Source: Nocardia elegans NBRC 108235 (GTDB taxonomy: Bacteria; Actinomycetota; Actinomycetes; Mycobacteriales; Mycobacteriaceae). From it: 64,000 nt of DNA. The position numbers and the translations under genes are program-made. Location: assembly GCF_001612845.1 (NCBI RefSeq), contig NZ_BDBF01000005.1:45493-109492 (forward strand), read 5' to 3'. The notes beneath the pieces are model-generated. The model saw only the letters and a program-made list of their open reading frames with translations. It was not told the origin of the DNA and made no database searches. Shown piece by piece: positions 11,233-20,632 of the stretch; positions within the stretch are counted from its first letter, which is position 1; the number at the start of each line of letters is the position of its first letter.

Positions 11233-11760
11233 GTGTCTTCTATTTTCCCGGTGGCCGAGGTGGTCACCGAACGTCTTGTTCTGCGTCGCTGGACCCGCGC
11301 CGAGATCGACGCCGTCATCGCGGGTGGGCGCCTGCCACACTGGGCCGTTGACTTCCCGGCCGAAGGGGATCGGGTTGTCGCCGGTCTGATGCCGGATCAT
11401 CCGGCCTGGTTGGCAGAATATGGTCATCGGCTGGTTGTCGAACGCGGCAGCGGCTTGATCGTCGGGTCCATCGGCTTGTTCTGGCCCCCGAGCAGTGGTG
11501 GGGTCGAAATCGGTTACGGCATCGTGCCGTCCCGGCGTGGTCACGGCTATGCGACCGAGGCCGCCCAGGCATTGACCGAATTAGCGTTCACCGCACCAGA
11601 AGTGCACACGGTGTTCGCGAAGGTGGAACTATCGAATCCCGCGTCGGTGCGGGTGCTGGAGAAATCCGGGTTCCGGCGATGGACCACACCCACCGACGAG
11701 AATGTCGTAGAGCTGCGCGTGACTCGCGCCGAGAGCGACGACGTTCGGGCGAGCGGGTGA
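11233..11760 (+). CDS. GNAT family N-acetyltransferase
   Basis: A 175-aa acetyl-CoA-dependent acetyltransferase of the RimJ/RimL-like subgroup. The start region VVTERLVLRRW is diagnostic; the acetyl-CoA pyrophosphate loop is RRGHGYATEA (about residues 103-112), followed by the typical AKVELSNPASVRVLEKSGF. GTG 11233 is favoured over an in-frame ATG at 11197 because GGAG at 11221-11224 is spaced 8 nt from it. Substrate (protein N terminus, amino acid or drug) cannot be told. It stands alone. Confidence 0.82.
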   Translation: MSSIFPVAEVVTERLVLRRWTRAEIDAVIAGGRLPHWAVDFPAEGDRVVAGLMPDHPAWLAEYGHRLVVERGSGLIVGSIGLFWPPSSGGVEIGYGIVPSRRGHGYATEAAQALTELAFTAPEVHTVFAKVELSNPASVRVLEKSGFRRWTTPTDENVVELRVTRAESDDVRASG

Positions 11761-11947
11761 CCTCACTCCGGTAGTGCGATAGCCGGGCTTGGTGCCGGCG
11801 GCGTCGCCGCCGGCACGACCAGCACCAGATATGGTCAGCCGCGTGGATCGGGGTGAGTAGGAGCGCGCTGCCGGCAGGCGGCGGATCTCCGGTAGAAAAG
11901 TCGCCATCGCAAGGGCGTGCAAGTTTCAGTCACGCCCGACCAGTCGT

Positions 11948-12154
11948 TCAGGCGTGGTCCAGGGTGCCGTTGCGGAGAGCCGTGGTGAAGGCGTCCCATT
12001 CGGCAGGGGTGAAGACGAGGGCGGGGCCGGTGGGGTTCTTGGAGTCGCGGACGCCTACCAGGCCGTTGTCGAGGAACGCGGTCTCCACGCACTCTTTGCC
12101 GCCCCCACTGCGGCTGGATTTGAACCACTTGGCGCCGGCTAGGTCCAGGTTCAC
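11948..12154 (-). CDS. DUF397 domain protein
   Basis: A 68-aa protein made of one DUF397 domain: WFKSSRSGGGKECVETAFL, then VGVRDSKNPTGPALVFTPAEW. DUF397 proteins are small actinobacterial partners of XRE/DUF5753 regulators. In Streptomyces such pairs (BldB-, WhiJ- or Scr1/Scr2-like) act as a regulator and a small antagonist or toxin-antitoxin-like module. It overlaps the end of the upstream XRE gene by 4 nt, implying translational coupling. Confidence 0.88.
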   Translation of the reverse strand: MNLDLAGAKWFKSSRSGGGKECVETAFLDNGLVGVRDSKNPTGPALVFTPAEWDAFTTALRNGTLDHA

Positions 12155-13041
12155 CGTTCGTGCTCCCTTGCTATCTGCCGCAGTCGGCGCTTGCTGTCTG
12201 CAACGTCGTGCGCCGCATCCCGAATGACGCTGTACGCCTGACGATACCTGGCGACGTCCTTTTCGCGCTCGAGATATAGATCGCCTGCAAAGGATTCGAT
12301 GTACACGACTGTCGGAGACAGTTCGCGTCCCTTCGAGTCGGTGCCGAAGTCGAGGATGGCAAACGGACCTGTCGGGAGACCTGCGGGAAATCCCGTCTCG
12401 TAGGGCAGCACTCTCACCGTGACGTTAGCCGGAAGATTTGCTAGGTGATGGCATTGTGCCGCCATGATCTTTCCGCTGCCCACGACGGTGTGCAGTACCG
12501 ATTCATGGATGACGAAATCGACCATGACCGGTTTGACCTTCCGAGTCAGCAACATCTGACGCTTGACGCGTAGCTGGATTCGCCGTTCCAGCTCCTGCTC
12601 GTTGATGTCGGAGTAGTAGCCCAGTTCAATTGCCCGAGCGTAGGCCGGTATTTGTAGGAGTCCTGCGACGATATGGGGTTGGAAGATCGACAGTTTCTCC
12701 GACGACGACTCCAATCCGACGTACAAATCGAAGTTTCCGGTGATCACATCATCGAATGCCTGCCACCAACTTTTCTCGGTGCTCTGCTTCGCCAGGCCGA
12801 TGAGCCCCGCACACACCTCGGGATCGTCGATGTCGTAAATGCGGCACAGCGCCTCCACATCGAGCACGCGGATGCTGGGGGATTTCCCGGCCTCGAGCCG
12901 AGACAGTTTGCTCGCCGACCATTGCATCAGCGGCGCAACGTCTTCCAGCCGCAGGCCGACGCCGAGGCGGGCCTCCTTGAGATACCTCCCCAATTGCCGC
13001 CGGGGCAGAGTGGTCGAGCTGTCCTCACCGATGTTCGTCAC
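12151..13041 (-). CDS. XRE-family regulator with DUF5753 domain (Scr1/WhiJ-like)
   Basis: A 296-aa regulator. The N-terminal helix-turn-helix (about residues 15-70) contains LGRYLKEARLGVGLRLEDVAPLMQ-type helices and WSASKLSRLEAGK; the long C-terminal part matches DUF5753, with SSEKLSIFQPHIVAGLLQIP and the late VVYIESFAGDLYLE. GTG 13041 has GAGGA 5 nt upstream; a GTG at 13080 has no ribosome-binding site. It precedes and overlaps the DUF397 gene. Such pairs occur in many copies in Nocardia and Streptomyces and affect development and secondary metabolism. Confidence 0.88.
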   Translation of the reverse strand: MTNIGEDSSTTLPRRQLGRYLKEARLGVGLRLEDVAPLMQWSASKLSRLEAGKSPSIRVLDVEALCRIYDIDDPEVCAGLIGLAKQSTEKSWWQAFDDVITGNFDLYVGLESSSEKLSIFQPHIVAGLLQIPAYARAIELGYYSDINEQELERRIQLRVKRQMLLTRKVKPVMVDFVIHESVLHTVVGSGKIMAAQCHHLANLPANVTVRVLPYETGFPAGLPTGPFAILDFGTDSKGRELSPTVVYIESFAGDLYLEREKDVARYRQAYSVIRDAAHDVADSKRRLRQIAREHER

Positions 13042-13434
13042 GGATTCCTCGTTTGCATCGTGAGCGGTCGCCGTTTGCACGAGGAAAGAAATCGGCTACC
13101 CCCGTGCGAACCGCTCTGGGCCGTCGCAGAACCTTCGTTGCATATGCATGGCGCTATTGTCCCGCCGGCTCATTCGGTGGTCTTCTTGAGCCACCCCGAT
13201 GGCCGGGAAACTCGAATCGGCAAGTCGCACAACCGTTGCCCCCGGATGCGACTACACCCGTGATGATACCGACGAGACATTACCGCGTAGCACCGACGCC
13301 GCAAGGTAATGGCCGAAAATGGCCCCGGCCATCGGGAGTACCACCAGTCGTATGTCCGCTGGTGCCCCGACGATGTCCGGAGGTGTTCTCCCGTGCACGG
13401 TTTGCGACCGATCATCCACAGCGCCCTGCCGACC
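13042..13434. other. Intergenic region without a supported gene
   Basis: About 390 bp between the XRE gene and the small ORFs to its right. It must hold the divergent promoters of both, but I see no clear -35/-10 pair, no strong hairpin and no coding pattern. Confidence 0.4.
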
Positions 13435-13578
13435 ATGACCACCACGCTCGCTCACCGCATCATGCAGGACCATCTCGACTGCCCGATCACGGTGTGCGCC
13501 AGGAAGTTACAGGCCAAACTCTGGCTCGTCGCGACGGGCGCCATGCACCCCGCCGACCGCCCGCACTTCGGGATCTGA
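13435..13578 (+). CDS. Small protein of unknown function
   Basis: A 47-aa open frame (MTTTLAHRIMQDHLDCPITV...) ending PADRPHFGI. It contains two cysteines nine residues apart and a basic helix, VCARKLQAKLWLV. An in-frame ATG at 13309 would lengthen it with low-quality sequence. It is followed 3 nt later by another small ORF and then a third, and the three look like one transcript. I believe similar short ORF groups recur in Nocardia genomes beside XRE/DUF397 regulators, but cannot name them. Confidence 0.5.
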   Translation: MTTTLAHRIMQDHLDCPITVCARKLQAKLWLVATGAMHPADRPHFGI

Positions 13579-13580
13579 GC

Positions 13581-13862
13581 ATGACCAATCCGGTCTTCCA
13601 CGGCCCGCTCGCCAACCCGATCTCCCCCGAACGGATGCATCGCGAGATCCACGCCGAACGCCACGCCGACTGCACCCCGCAGACCTGCGACATGCTCAGC
13701 AGCTGCCGCAACATCCTCACAACCCTCGGCCACGACCCCGAAGCCGCGACCACCGACCGATGCCCCGCCTGCCGCACCGGCGAAACGATGAAACCGTCCC
13801 GCTCGCAGGATGTTTCGACGCCACCATCCACACTCCCCACCGAGTGGCGCGAGCGGGCCTGA
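13581..13862 (+). CDS. Small cysteine-containing protein of unknown function
   Basis: A 93-aa protein, starting 3 nt after the previous stop. It carries CTPQTCDMLSSC (about residues 31-42) and a late CPACRTGE (about 60-67). These four or more cysteines could bind a metal, but they do not form a family zinc motif I recognise. The composition is otherwise polar. The tight spacing suggests co-translation with the preceding small gene. Confidence 0.5.
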   Translation: MTNPVFHGPLANPISPERMHREIHAERHADCTPQTCDMLSSCRNILTTLGHDPEAATTDRCPACRTGETMKPSRSQDVSTPPSTLPTEWRERA

Positions 13863-13899
13863 GGTGCCTGCTGGGTCCCCTCCCGACAAGGAGCGACGT

Positions 13900-14106
13900 A
13901 TGACACCTTCTCTGCCGCAACGCATTCCACGAACACCCTCGGCACCGGCGATCCAAGGCGACCCACACTGGTACGCCGCAATCGCACAAGCCCTACGCGC
14001 CACCCCCGCCGCCCGCTTCCCCTGCCTGAACGACCTGATACCCCGCCGCCCGCCAACCCCTACCACAACCGACACCGCCAAGCTCTGGCCCTTCGCGCCG
14101 CGCTGA
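13900..14106 (+). CDS. Small proline-rich protein of unknown function
   Basis: A 68-aa open frame with a good ribosome-binding site (AAGGAG at about 13889-13894). The N-terminal half is basic and proline-rich, the middle is a short helix (PHWYAAIAQALRATP), and the end is IPRRPPTPTTT followed by LWPFAPR. It is the last of three closely spaced small genes. No domain is recognised. Confidence 0.4.
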   Translation: MTPSLPQRIPRTPSAPAIQGDPHWYAAIAQALRATPAARFPCLNDLIPRRPPTPTTTDTAKLWPFAPR

Positions 14107-14284
14107 CGCTGGCATGGTCGACGCAGTGACGAGCGATCGGCGGGGACGTTCTCTATCGCTGCAGCAACGCCTGCTACCTGCGCGTAGTAGCTTTCGGTAT
14201 CCTGCAACTTGGCCTTGTGGTATCGGCATTTGTCTGCCGAATCCAGCGTGAACAGGCCCGGAGATGCCTGGGAGGAGCGGTGTC

Positions 14285-14851
14285 ATGACTGTCGAGACCG
14301 TCACACCGGCGTGGATGCACCAGCAGATCACGGCAGCGGAATACGAATCCTGGTCCGAGGAGCAGTGTGCGGGCATCGAGATCGTGGACGGGATGGTCGT
14401 TGTGAGCCCCAGCGCGTCCAAGCGGCACAACCGGTTGGCACGGGTTCTGGCGAACGCGCTGGATGCCGCGTCGGGACCGGAATGGAACGCCGATACCGAC
14501 TTCGATGTCCGTCTGCAGGATGTCCCGCTCACCAACCGCCGCCCGGATGTCGTGGTGTACCGAGCGGACACGATCGACGTCACCCCCACCCGCCCGGAAC
14601 ACGTGCTGCTGGTCGCGGAGGTCGTCTCGCCCGGATCCGAGACAACCGATCGGATCGTGAAGGTCGACCAATACGCCAAGGCGGGTATCGCCTTCTATTG
14701 GCGAGTCGAGCAGGCCGCGACCGGGGTCCCGCTGATCTACACCTACATCCTCGATCCCGCGACGAGGGCATATCGGACCGGCGAGATGTACACGGGCGTC
14801 ATCAAGGCGGCGGTACCGTTCACCGTCGACATCGATCTCGGCGAAATCTGA
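14285..14851 (+). CDS. Uma2 family (DUF820) putative endonuclease
   Basis: A 188-aa protein of the Uma2/DUF820 family, a PD-(D/E)xK nuclease-like fold that is abundant in cyanobacteria and actinobacteria and whose cellular role is not settled. The fold-specific elements are visible: EIVDGMVVVSPSASKRH (about residues 33-49), the acidic RRPDVVVYRAD strand (about 87-97), and LLVAEVVSPGSETTDRIVKVDQYAKAGI (in pieces, about 105-132) with the catalytic-type E and K. It stands alone; the ATG at 14285 follows GGAGCGG. Confidence 0.85.
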   Translation: MTVETVTPAWMHQQITAAEYESWSEEQCAGIEIVDGMVVVSPSASKRHNRLARVLANALDAASGPEWNADTDFDVRLQDVPLTNRRPDVVVYRADTIDVTPTRPEHVLLVAEVVSPGSETTDRIVKVDQYAKAGIAFYWRVEQAATGVPLIYTYILDPATRAYRTGEMYTGVIKAAVPFTVDIDLGEI

Positions 14852-14867
14852 CGCCCCGCCGAGACGA

Positions 14868-14902
14868 CGGCCTCGTCGCGATTTCGGATCGCGACGAGGC
14901 CG
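14868..14902. terminator. Bidirectional terminator hairpin
   Basis: CGGCCTCGTCGCGAT and its exact inverted copy ATCGCGACGAGGCCG are separated by TTCGG. It lies 16 nt past the Uma2 gene and 16 nt past the end of the convergent GMC oxidoreductase gene. There is no T tract. Confidence 0.6.
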
Positions 14903-14917
14903 ACAGAACGAGGCGAA

Positions 14918-16534
14918 TTACGCCGAGGCGGTGATGAATTCGGCCGCCTTCTCACCGATCATGTAGCACGGCGCGTTGGTGTTGCCGCCGGTGATGCTCG
15001 GCATGATCGAGGCGTCGGCGACCCGCAGGCCCTCGATGCCGCGCACCCGCAGCTGCGGGTCGACGACCGCGCGCTCGTCCACGCCCATCCGGCAGGTGCC
15101 GACCGGGTGGTAGACCGAGTGGATCCGCATCGGCAGCTCTCGGCGCAGCGCGGTCTCGTCGGTGAACGCGGGGCCGGGGGAGAACTCCTCGGTGATGTCG
15201 CCGGCGATCGCCTTGTTCGCCGCGGCTTCGCGGATCATGCCGATGGCCTCGACCAGGAAGTCCATATCGGCCGGGTCCGAGAGGTAGCCCGGGTCGATCA
15301 GCGGCGAGGCCAGCGGGTCGGTGGAGGCCAGACGCAGTTCGCCGCGGCTCTTCGGGTAGATCAGGGTCGGGAAGATGGTCAGCGCCTCCCGCTTGTCCAC
15401 CATGTGCAGCTTGTCCTCGTCCTGGTTGGGCGTCGGGTAGCTCCACGGCAGGGTGTGGATCTGCATATCCGGGATGTCCTTGGCGAACGAGGTCCGCACG
15501 AAGCCCACGGATTCGAAGACCGTGCGCCCGAACCAGGAGCTGCCGGGGCTGCGCAGTTCCTTGAGGAAACCGGCGGCGAAATGCGACGGAATGCCGCGGT
15601 GCAGCGCCTTCTTCGAGATGAAGGTCATCGGCACGAACAGGTGGTCGTGCAGGTTCTGGCCGACCGGCAGATCCGCGTTGACCTCGATGCCGAGGTCGCG
15701 CAGGTGCCCGGCGGGGCCGACGCCGGACAGCATCAGGATGTGCGCGGAACCCATCACGCCACCGGAGACCACGACCTCCTTCTCGGCGCGGATGATCCGG
15801 CGGCCCTTCTTCTCGATGACCTCGACGCCGGTGGCGCGGCCCTTCTCGATCACCACGCGCGCCACGTGCGCCTTGGTGACGACCTTCAGATTCGGGTTGG
15901 GGCGGTTGGTGATGAAGCCGCGAGAGGAGCTGTAGCGCAGGCCGTCTCGCACGCTCTGCTGGAAGATGCTGATGCCCTCTTGGGACTCACCGTTGTAGTC
16001 CTCGATGACCGGGACGCCGAAGGTTTCGGCCGCGGCCTCCATCCACTCCTGGGCGATCGGGGTCAGTTCCTTCTGCCGCGTCACCTCGATGGGACCGCCG
16101 GAACCGCGCAGCTCGCTGGCGCCGCCCTCCCAGTTCTCCAGGCGCTTGTAGGCAGGCAGCACGTCCTCGTAGCTCCAGCCCTCGCAGCCCTCGGCGGCCC
16201 AGGAGTCGAAGTTGGCCTTGTTGCCGCGCACGAAGAGCATGCCGTTGACCGAACTCGAACCGCCCAGCACCTTGCCGCGCGTCATCGGTACCCGGCGCTC
16301 GGCGGCATGCTTCTGCGGAATCGAGTACTGCGACCAGGTGACCTGGTGCTTGAGCTGCGGAACCGTGTGGACCGTCGTGATCATGCCCGGGACCGTGACC
16401 AACTTGGTGTTGTCCTTGCGGCCGGCCTCGAGCAGGATGACGCTGGCGCCCTGCTCGGCGAGCCGACTCGCGACAGTGGCACCGGAGCTGCCCGCGCCGA
16501 TGACGATGTAATCGGCTGCGCTGGTGTCGGTCAT
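14918..16534 (-). CDS. GMC-family FAD oxidoreductase (choline dehydrogenase-like)
   Basis: A 538-aa flavoprotein of the glucose-methanol-choline family, which oxidises alcohols to aldehydes or ketones. The FAD loop is GAGSSGATVASRLAEQG (about residues 12-28), followed by LEAG. The second signature GKVLGGSSSVNGMLFVRG lies near 88-105, and the catalytic His-Asn pair sits in HPVGTCRMG (about 475) and NTNAP (about 518). Two AACnnGTT boxes of KstR type precede the start, which suggests a sterol- or lipid-derived alcohol as substrate rather than choline (inference). Confidence 0.88.
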   Translation of the reverse strand: MTDTSAADYIVIGAGSSGATVASRLAEQGASVILLEAGRKDNTKLVTVPGMITTVHTVPQLKHQVTWSQYSIPQKHAAERRVPMTRGKVLGGSSSVNGMLFVRGNKANFDSWAAEGCEGWSYEDVLPAYKRLENWEGGASELRGSGGPIEVTRQKELTPIAQEWMEAAAETFGVPVIEDYNGESQEGISIFQQSVRDGLRYSSSRGFITNRPNPNLKVVTKAHVARVVIEKGRATGVEVIEKKGRRIIRAEKEVVVSGGVMGSAHILMLSGVGPAGHLRDLGIEVNADLPVGQNLHDHLFVPMTFISKKALHRGIPSHFAAGFLKELRSPGSSWFGRTVFESVGFVRTSFAKDIPDMQIHTLPWSYPTPNQDEDKLHMVDKREALTIFPTLIYPKSRGELRLASTDPLASPLIDPGYLSDPADMDFLVEAIGMIREAAANKAIAGDITEEFSPGPAFTDETALRRELPMRIHSVYHPVGTCRMGVDERAVVDPQLRVRGIEGLRVADASIMPSITGGNTNAPCYMIGEKAAEFITASA

Positions 16535-16611
16535 GTTCGGTTACCTCATCTTCGAAGTGGTAGCGGCTGATCGCGGCTCCGCTCGGCGCGGGAGCGTGCC
16601 TCAGCTCACTG

Positions 16612-16625
16612 TAGAACAAGTTCTA
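16612..16625. promoter_or_regulatory. KstR-type operator, box 1 upstream of the GMC oxidoreductase
   Basis: TAGAACAAGTTCTA is a perfect 14-bp palindrome fitting the published KstR consensus TnnAACnnGTTnnA. KstR is the TetR-family repressor of cholesterol catabolism in mycobacteria and rhodococci. The site is 78 bp before the GMC start codon. Confidence 0.7.
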
Positions 16626-16724
16626 ATAATGGTGAAGACGCGCGTTGGGGAAAAAATGATCTCCGGGACGCGGTCCGGGAGCGACTTCCTGGCTATGACC
16701 AGGGATGTTGTTCACGTCACATCA

Positions 16725-16738
16725 TAGAACAGGTTGCA
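16725..16738. promoter_or_regulatory. KstR-type operator, box 2 between the GMC oxidoreductase and peroxidase genes
   Basis: TAGAACAGGTTGCA fits TnnAACnnGTTnnA at every fixed position. It can also be read as AGAAC and GTTCT arms spaced 8 bp (16726-16743). A CRP/GlxR-like half-match, TGTTG-N6-TCACA, lies just to its left at 16706-16721. Confidence 0.5.
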
Positions 16739-16861
16739 GTTCTTCGTCGACGCGGAGAGGTGGCGACGAGGGTTTGCCAACTCCCGTCGGCCCGCCGGGG
16801 GACGGGTCCGGCGGCGGAAGTCGCCCTCGCGGCGGCCGAGATTCCACCTATCATTTCGACT

Positions 16862-17353
16862 GTGACCGATATTCGTGAAATTCCCGTACAGACGCTCGCC
16901 GGTGAACCCGCGACCCTCGCCGAACTCGCCGGTGACAAGGCGCTGCTAGTGGTCAACGTCGCCTCGAAATGTGGTCTGACACCGCAGTACACCGGACTGG
17001 TGGCGCTGCAGCAGGCCTACGGCTCACGCGGATTCAGCGTCGTCGGCGTGCCGTGCAACCAGTTCATGGGACAGGAACCGGGCACCGCCGAGGAGATCCA
17101 GCAGTTCTGCTCGACCACCTACGGGGTGGATTTCCCGCTGCTGGCCAAGGTCGACGTCAACGGTGACGACCGGCATCCGCTGTATCGCGAACTCGTACAG
17201 AACGCCGATGCCGAAGGCGATGCCGGCGATATTCAATGGAATTTCGAAAAGTTCCTGATCGATCGTGACGGTAAGGTCGTCGGTCGTTTCCGTCCACGCA
17301 CCGAACCGCAGGATCCGAGTGTGGTCGCGGCGATCGAAGCGGTATTGCCGTAA
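16862..17353 (+). CDS. Glutathione peroxidase-family thiol peroxidase
   Basis: A 163-aa peroxidase with the GPx fold. The peroxidatic cysteine is in NVASKCGLTPQY (about residue 38), the glutamine in VPCNQFMGQEPG (about 71), and the tryptophan and asparagine in IQWNFEKFLID (about 125-126), giving the catalytic tetrad. Actinobacteria lack glutathione, so such enzymes normally take electrons from thioredoxin. The start is GTG 16862, and the gene faces away from the GMC oxidoreductase across a 327-bp gap. Confidence 0.9.
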   Translation: MTDIREIPVQTLAGEPATLAELAGDKALLVVNVASKCGLTPQYTGLVALQQAYGSRGFSVVGVPCNQFMGQEPGTAEEIQQFCSTTYGVDFPLLAKVDVNGDDRHPLYRELVQNADAEGDAGDIQWNFEKFLIDRDGKVVGRFRPRTEPQDPSVVAAIEAVLP

Positions 17354-17381
17354 TTTCCGGACGCCGCCGGAAATCGCGTAT

Positions 17382-17981
17382 TCAGTCCCGCAGCACCTGT
17401 AGGGCCGATTTTTCCAGCCGGTCCGCGATTTCGGCATACGAGGCGTAACCCACGCCGGCGCGAACCAGGGCGCCGGCATAAAGCAATTCGAGCGTCTCCA
17501 CCACATCGGGATCGGCGTCCGGGCCCAGCGCGTCCAGCAGGCGCCGCCGGATCTCGGTCCCGATGCGCAGGCGCAGATGCGCGACGTCGGGATCGGTGCC
17601 CAGCAGCGCGCTGGTCACCGCGCCCGCCAGCGCGGGTTCGTCGGCGACCAGCATCGCGATCTGGCGCAGGACGGCGACGACCCGGGTGGTCCGGTCGGCG
17701 CCCGCCTCCGGCTCGGGCGGCGCATCGGCGGCCAGCCGCCGCCAGAAGACTTCGGCGACCAGGTGTTCCTTGGAAGAGAAATAGGTGTAGGCGGTGGCCG
17801 TACCCACTCCGGCGGCCGCGGCCACCATGCGCACGGTGAGACCGGCGAAGCCCTCGCGCGACAGAACTTCCAGCGCGGCCTTGGTCAGCCGGTCGACGGT
17901 ATCGGCCTGCTTCTCGGTGAGGCGGCGGCGAGTTGCCTCCATATTCACCGGTGTAGGCTCGGTGGAAATGGGATCGGACAC
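17382..17981 (-). CDS. TetR/AcrR family repressor
   Basis: A 199-aa TetR-type regulator if started at GTG 17981; ATG 17942 (MEATRRRLTEK) is the alternative and would leave the palindrome at 17975 outside the gene. The HTH reads RMVAAAAGVGTATAYTYFSS with KEHLVAEVFW after it. The 3' end faces the peroxidase gene. A GGACACGTGTC palindrome at its 5' end is a likely autoregulatory operator. Related ACACRTGT sequences occur in the intergenic region at 25.7-25.9 kb, so this protein may control the catabolic operons there (inference). Confidence 0.85.
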   Translation of the reverse strand: MSDPISTEPTPVNMEATRRRLTEKQADTVDRLTKAALEVLSREGFAGLTVRMVAAAAGVGTATAYTYFSSKEHLVAEVFWRRLAADAPPEPEAGADRTTRVVAVLRQIAMLVADEPALAGAVTSALLGTDPDVAHLRLRIGTEIRRRLLDALGPDADPDVVETLELLYAGALVRAGVGYASYAEIADRLEKSALQVLRD

Positions 17982-17987
17982 GTGTCT
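17975..17987. promoter_or_regulatory. Palindrome at the start of the TetR gene
   Basis: GACACGTGTC (17977-17986) is a perfect 10-bp palindrome overlapping the GTG start at 17981, or lying 33 bp upstream of ATG 17942. It resembles ACACGTGT at 25688-25695 and ACACATGT at 25883-25890. Confidence 0.4.
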
Positions 17988-18096
17988 GGATGCTACTGTA
18001 GTGAAGCTTCGAAAGCAACTCGCATACCCGTTGCCGAAGCGGATACAGTCGCAAATCACAAAATATCGCATCCGCTCGCAAAGTATCGAGAGATGA

Positions 18097-18804
<708 letters not shown>

Positions 18805-18840
18805 AACGGCCGAAGCGGAAGCGATGAGGTCGCGGCCGGC

Positions 18841-19914
18841 TCAGCTGGGTGAACGCACGCAGTCGCAGGTGAGGCCGGTCGCGATATCCGCCCCGGGCAC
18901 CAGGTCGCGGAAGATCCCGTTGCCGCCGGTGGTGCGGGTCAGCGCGTCGGCGGCCAGCACCGCCGCCGCACCGGTCCAGGTGGTGCGCTCCTCCGGCCAG
19001 CGCTTGCCGTCGGCGAAAACCAGTCCGGTCCAATAGGATCCGTCGTCCTCGCGCAGGTGCTGGATACTCGCCAGCAGGCGCAGCGCGCGATCGGAATCGC
19101 CGAGGGTGTCCAGCGCCAGTGCCAGTTCGCAGGTTTCGGCGCCGGTCACCCACGGCCGGTCGGAGACGCAGCGAATGCCGATCTCGCCGACGACGAAATC
19201 GCTCCAGCGCGAGGCGATCCGGGCATGTCCCGCCTCTCCGCGCAGCGCCCCGCCCAGCACCGGGTAGTACCAATCCATCGAATACCGGTCCTTCTCGGCG
19301 AAGGCTTCCGGATGATGCCGCAGTGCGTGGCCGAGGCGCAGGGCCGCGACCTCCCATTCCGGCTGGGCGAGGCCGAGCAGTTCCGCGATCGCCAGCCCAC
19401 AGCCGATGCTGTGGAACATGCTCGAGCAGCCGGTCAGCAAAGCCTCGGGCAGGATGCCCTGTTCGGTCTGCAGCCAATAGATCTCGCCGTTGCGTCCTTG
19501 CTGCAACGAGATGACGTAGTCGATCGCCGCGCGCACGGTCGGCCACATCGCGTCCGCGAAGCGCCGATCACCGGTGCAGCGGTAGTAGTGCCAGACACCG
19601 GTGGCGATGTAGGCGCAGAAATTGGTGTCGGTATCGGCGGTCTCGACGACGTCGCCGCGAAATTGCGACGGCCAGGAGCCGTCCGTGCGCTGGGTGTCCG
19701 CCGACCAGGCGTAGGCGGCGCGCGCGGCGTCGTACAGACCCGCCACCGTCAGCGCCATCGCCGACTCGACATGGTCCCAGGGATCGGTGTGCCCACCCCG
19801 GAACCACGGGATGGCGCCGTCGCTGTGCTGTTGTGCGGCAATGGATTCCGCGGTGGCCAGGCACTGCCGGGCGGTGAGAACGCCGGGAATCGAGGGCAGC
19901 TCAGCGGCGCGCAC
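18841..19914 (-). CDS. Prenyltransferase/terpene-cyclase-fold protein
   Basis: A 357-aa alpha-toroid-like protein. Several repeats of a helical hairpin with aromatic and DGS/DGA turns are visible: QHSDGAIPWFRGG (about residues 31-43), QRTDGSWPSQFRGD, and LREDDGSYWTGLVF near the end, with W, Y and C residues where prenyltransferase beta-type and squalene-cyclase-like domains have them. It is annotated in actinobacteria as prenyltransferase, but no aspartate-rich catalytic motif (DXDD) is obvious. Its start overlaps the end of the methyltransferase by 14 nt, so it is the last gene of a three-gene operon. Confidence 0.65.
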   Translation of the reverse strand: MRAAELPSIPGVLTARQCLATAESIAAQQHSDGAIPWFRGGHTDPWDHVESAMALTVAGLYDAARAAYAWSADTQRTDGSWPSQFRGDVVETADTDTNFCAYIATGVWHYYRCTGDRRFADAMWPTVRAAIDYVISLQQGRNGEIYWLQTEQGILPEALLTGCSSMFHSIGCGLAIAELLGLAQPEWEVAALRLGHALRHHPEAFAEKDRYSMDWYYPVLGGALRGEAGHARIASRWSDFVVGEIGIRCVSDRPWVTGAETCELALALDTLGDSDRALRLLASIQHLREDDGSYWTGLVFADGKRWPEERTTWTGAAAVLAADALTRTTGGNGIFRDLVPGADIATGLTCDCVRSPS

Positions 19915-20632
19915 CGGACACCGCCGGCTTGGTGAAGTACAAGGCGACGCTCTTGCCGATCACCGGGTCCAGGGCCGATTCGGCGACACGGGTCAGCCAC
20001 GGCCGTTTCATCATGTCCCACACCAGCATCCGGTGATACAGCTGCACCGGCCGGGCATCGGGCTTGTCCACGCCGACCAGGCACTTCAGCCACCAGTACG
20101 GGGCATGCAGCGCGTGCGCGTGTTCGCTGTGGATGAAGCGCATGCCGCGTGCGGCGACCTTGCCGCGCAGTTCGTCGGCGCGGTAGATGCGCACGTGGCC
20201 GCCCTCGTTGGCGTGGTATTCGTCCGAGAGCAGCCAGCAGATCCGCTCGGGCAGCCAGCGCGGCACCGTGATAGCCAGGGCCCCACCGGGTTTCAGAATG
20301 CGCACCAGTTCCGCGATCGCGCCGTCGTCGGCCGGAATGTGCTCGAGGATCTCGGAGGCGATGACCACGTCGAATTCGCCGTCCTCGAAGGGCATGGCCA
20401 GCGCGTCGCCCTGGACCGTCTCGGCCTGCGCGTAGTCGGGGGCCTCGCCGGCCTCGGCCAGCGCGCCGAACATGACCTTCACATCGGCGAGATCGTCGGC
20501 GTTCTGATCGAAGGCGACGATATCGGCGCCGCGCCGATACGCCTCGAAGGAATGGCGACCCTGTCCGCATCCCACATCGATGACCCGCAGGCCCGGACCG
20601 ATTCCCAAGCGGTCGAAATCGACGGTCAGCAT
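19901..20632 (-). CDS. Class I SAM-dependent methyltransferase
   Basis: A 243-aa methyltransferase. Motif I is LRVIDVGCGQGRHSFEAYRR (about residues 15-34), the acidic residue binding the ribose follows in IVAFDQN, and motif post-I to III runs through GDALAMPFEDGEFDVVIASE and LVRILKPGGALAITVP. ATG 20632 is chosen because it overlaps the upstream glycosyltransferase stop by 7 nt and starts just before motif I; the frame is open much further upstream but only as antisense of that gene. Substrate unknown; the neighbours suggest a glycosylated or prenylated product. Confidence 0.85.
   Translation of the reverse strand: MLTVDFDRLGIGPGLRVIDVGCGQGRHSFEAYRRGADIVAFDQNADDLADVKVMFGALAEAGEAPDYAQAETVQGDALAMPFEDGEFDVVIASEILEHIPADDGAIAELVRILKPGGALAITVPRWLPERICWLLSDEYHANEGGHVRIYRADELRGKVAARGMRFIHSEHAHALHAPYWWLKCLVGVDKPDARPVQLYHRMLVWDMMKRPWLTRVAESALDPVIGKSVALYFTKPAVSGARR

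Noticed and set aside
10008..11351. A 447-codon plus-strand open frame over the TDT transporter
   Set aside because: Gln/Arg/His-rich low-complexity translation, antisense to a membrane protein with a family signature; only its downstream end coincides with the acetyltransferase region in another frame.
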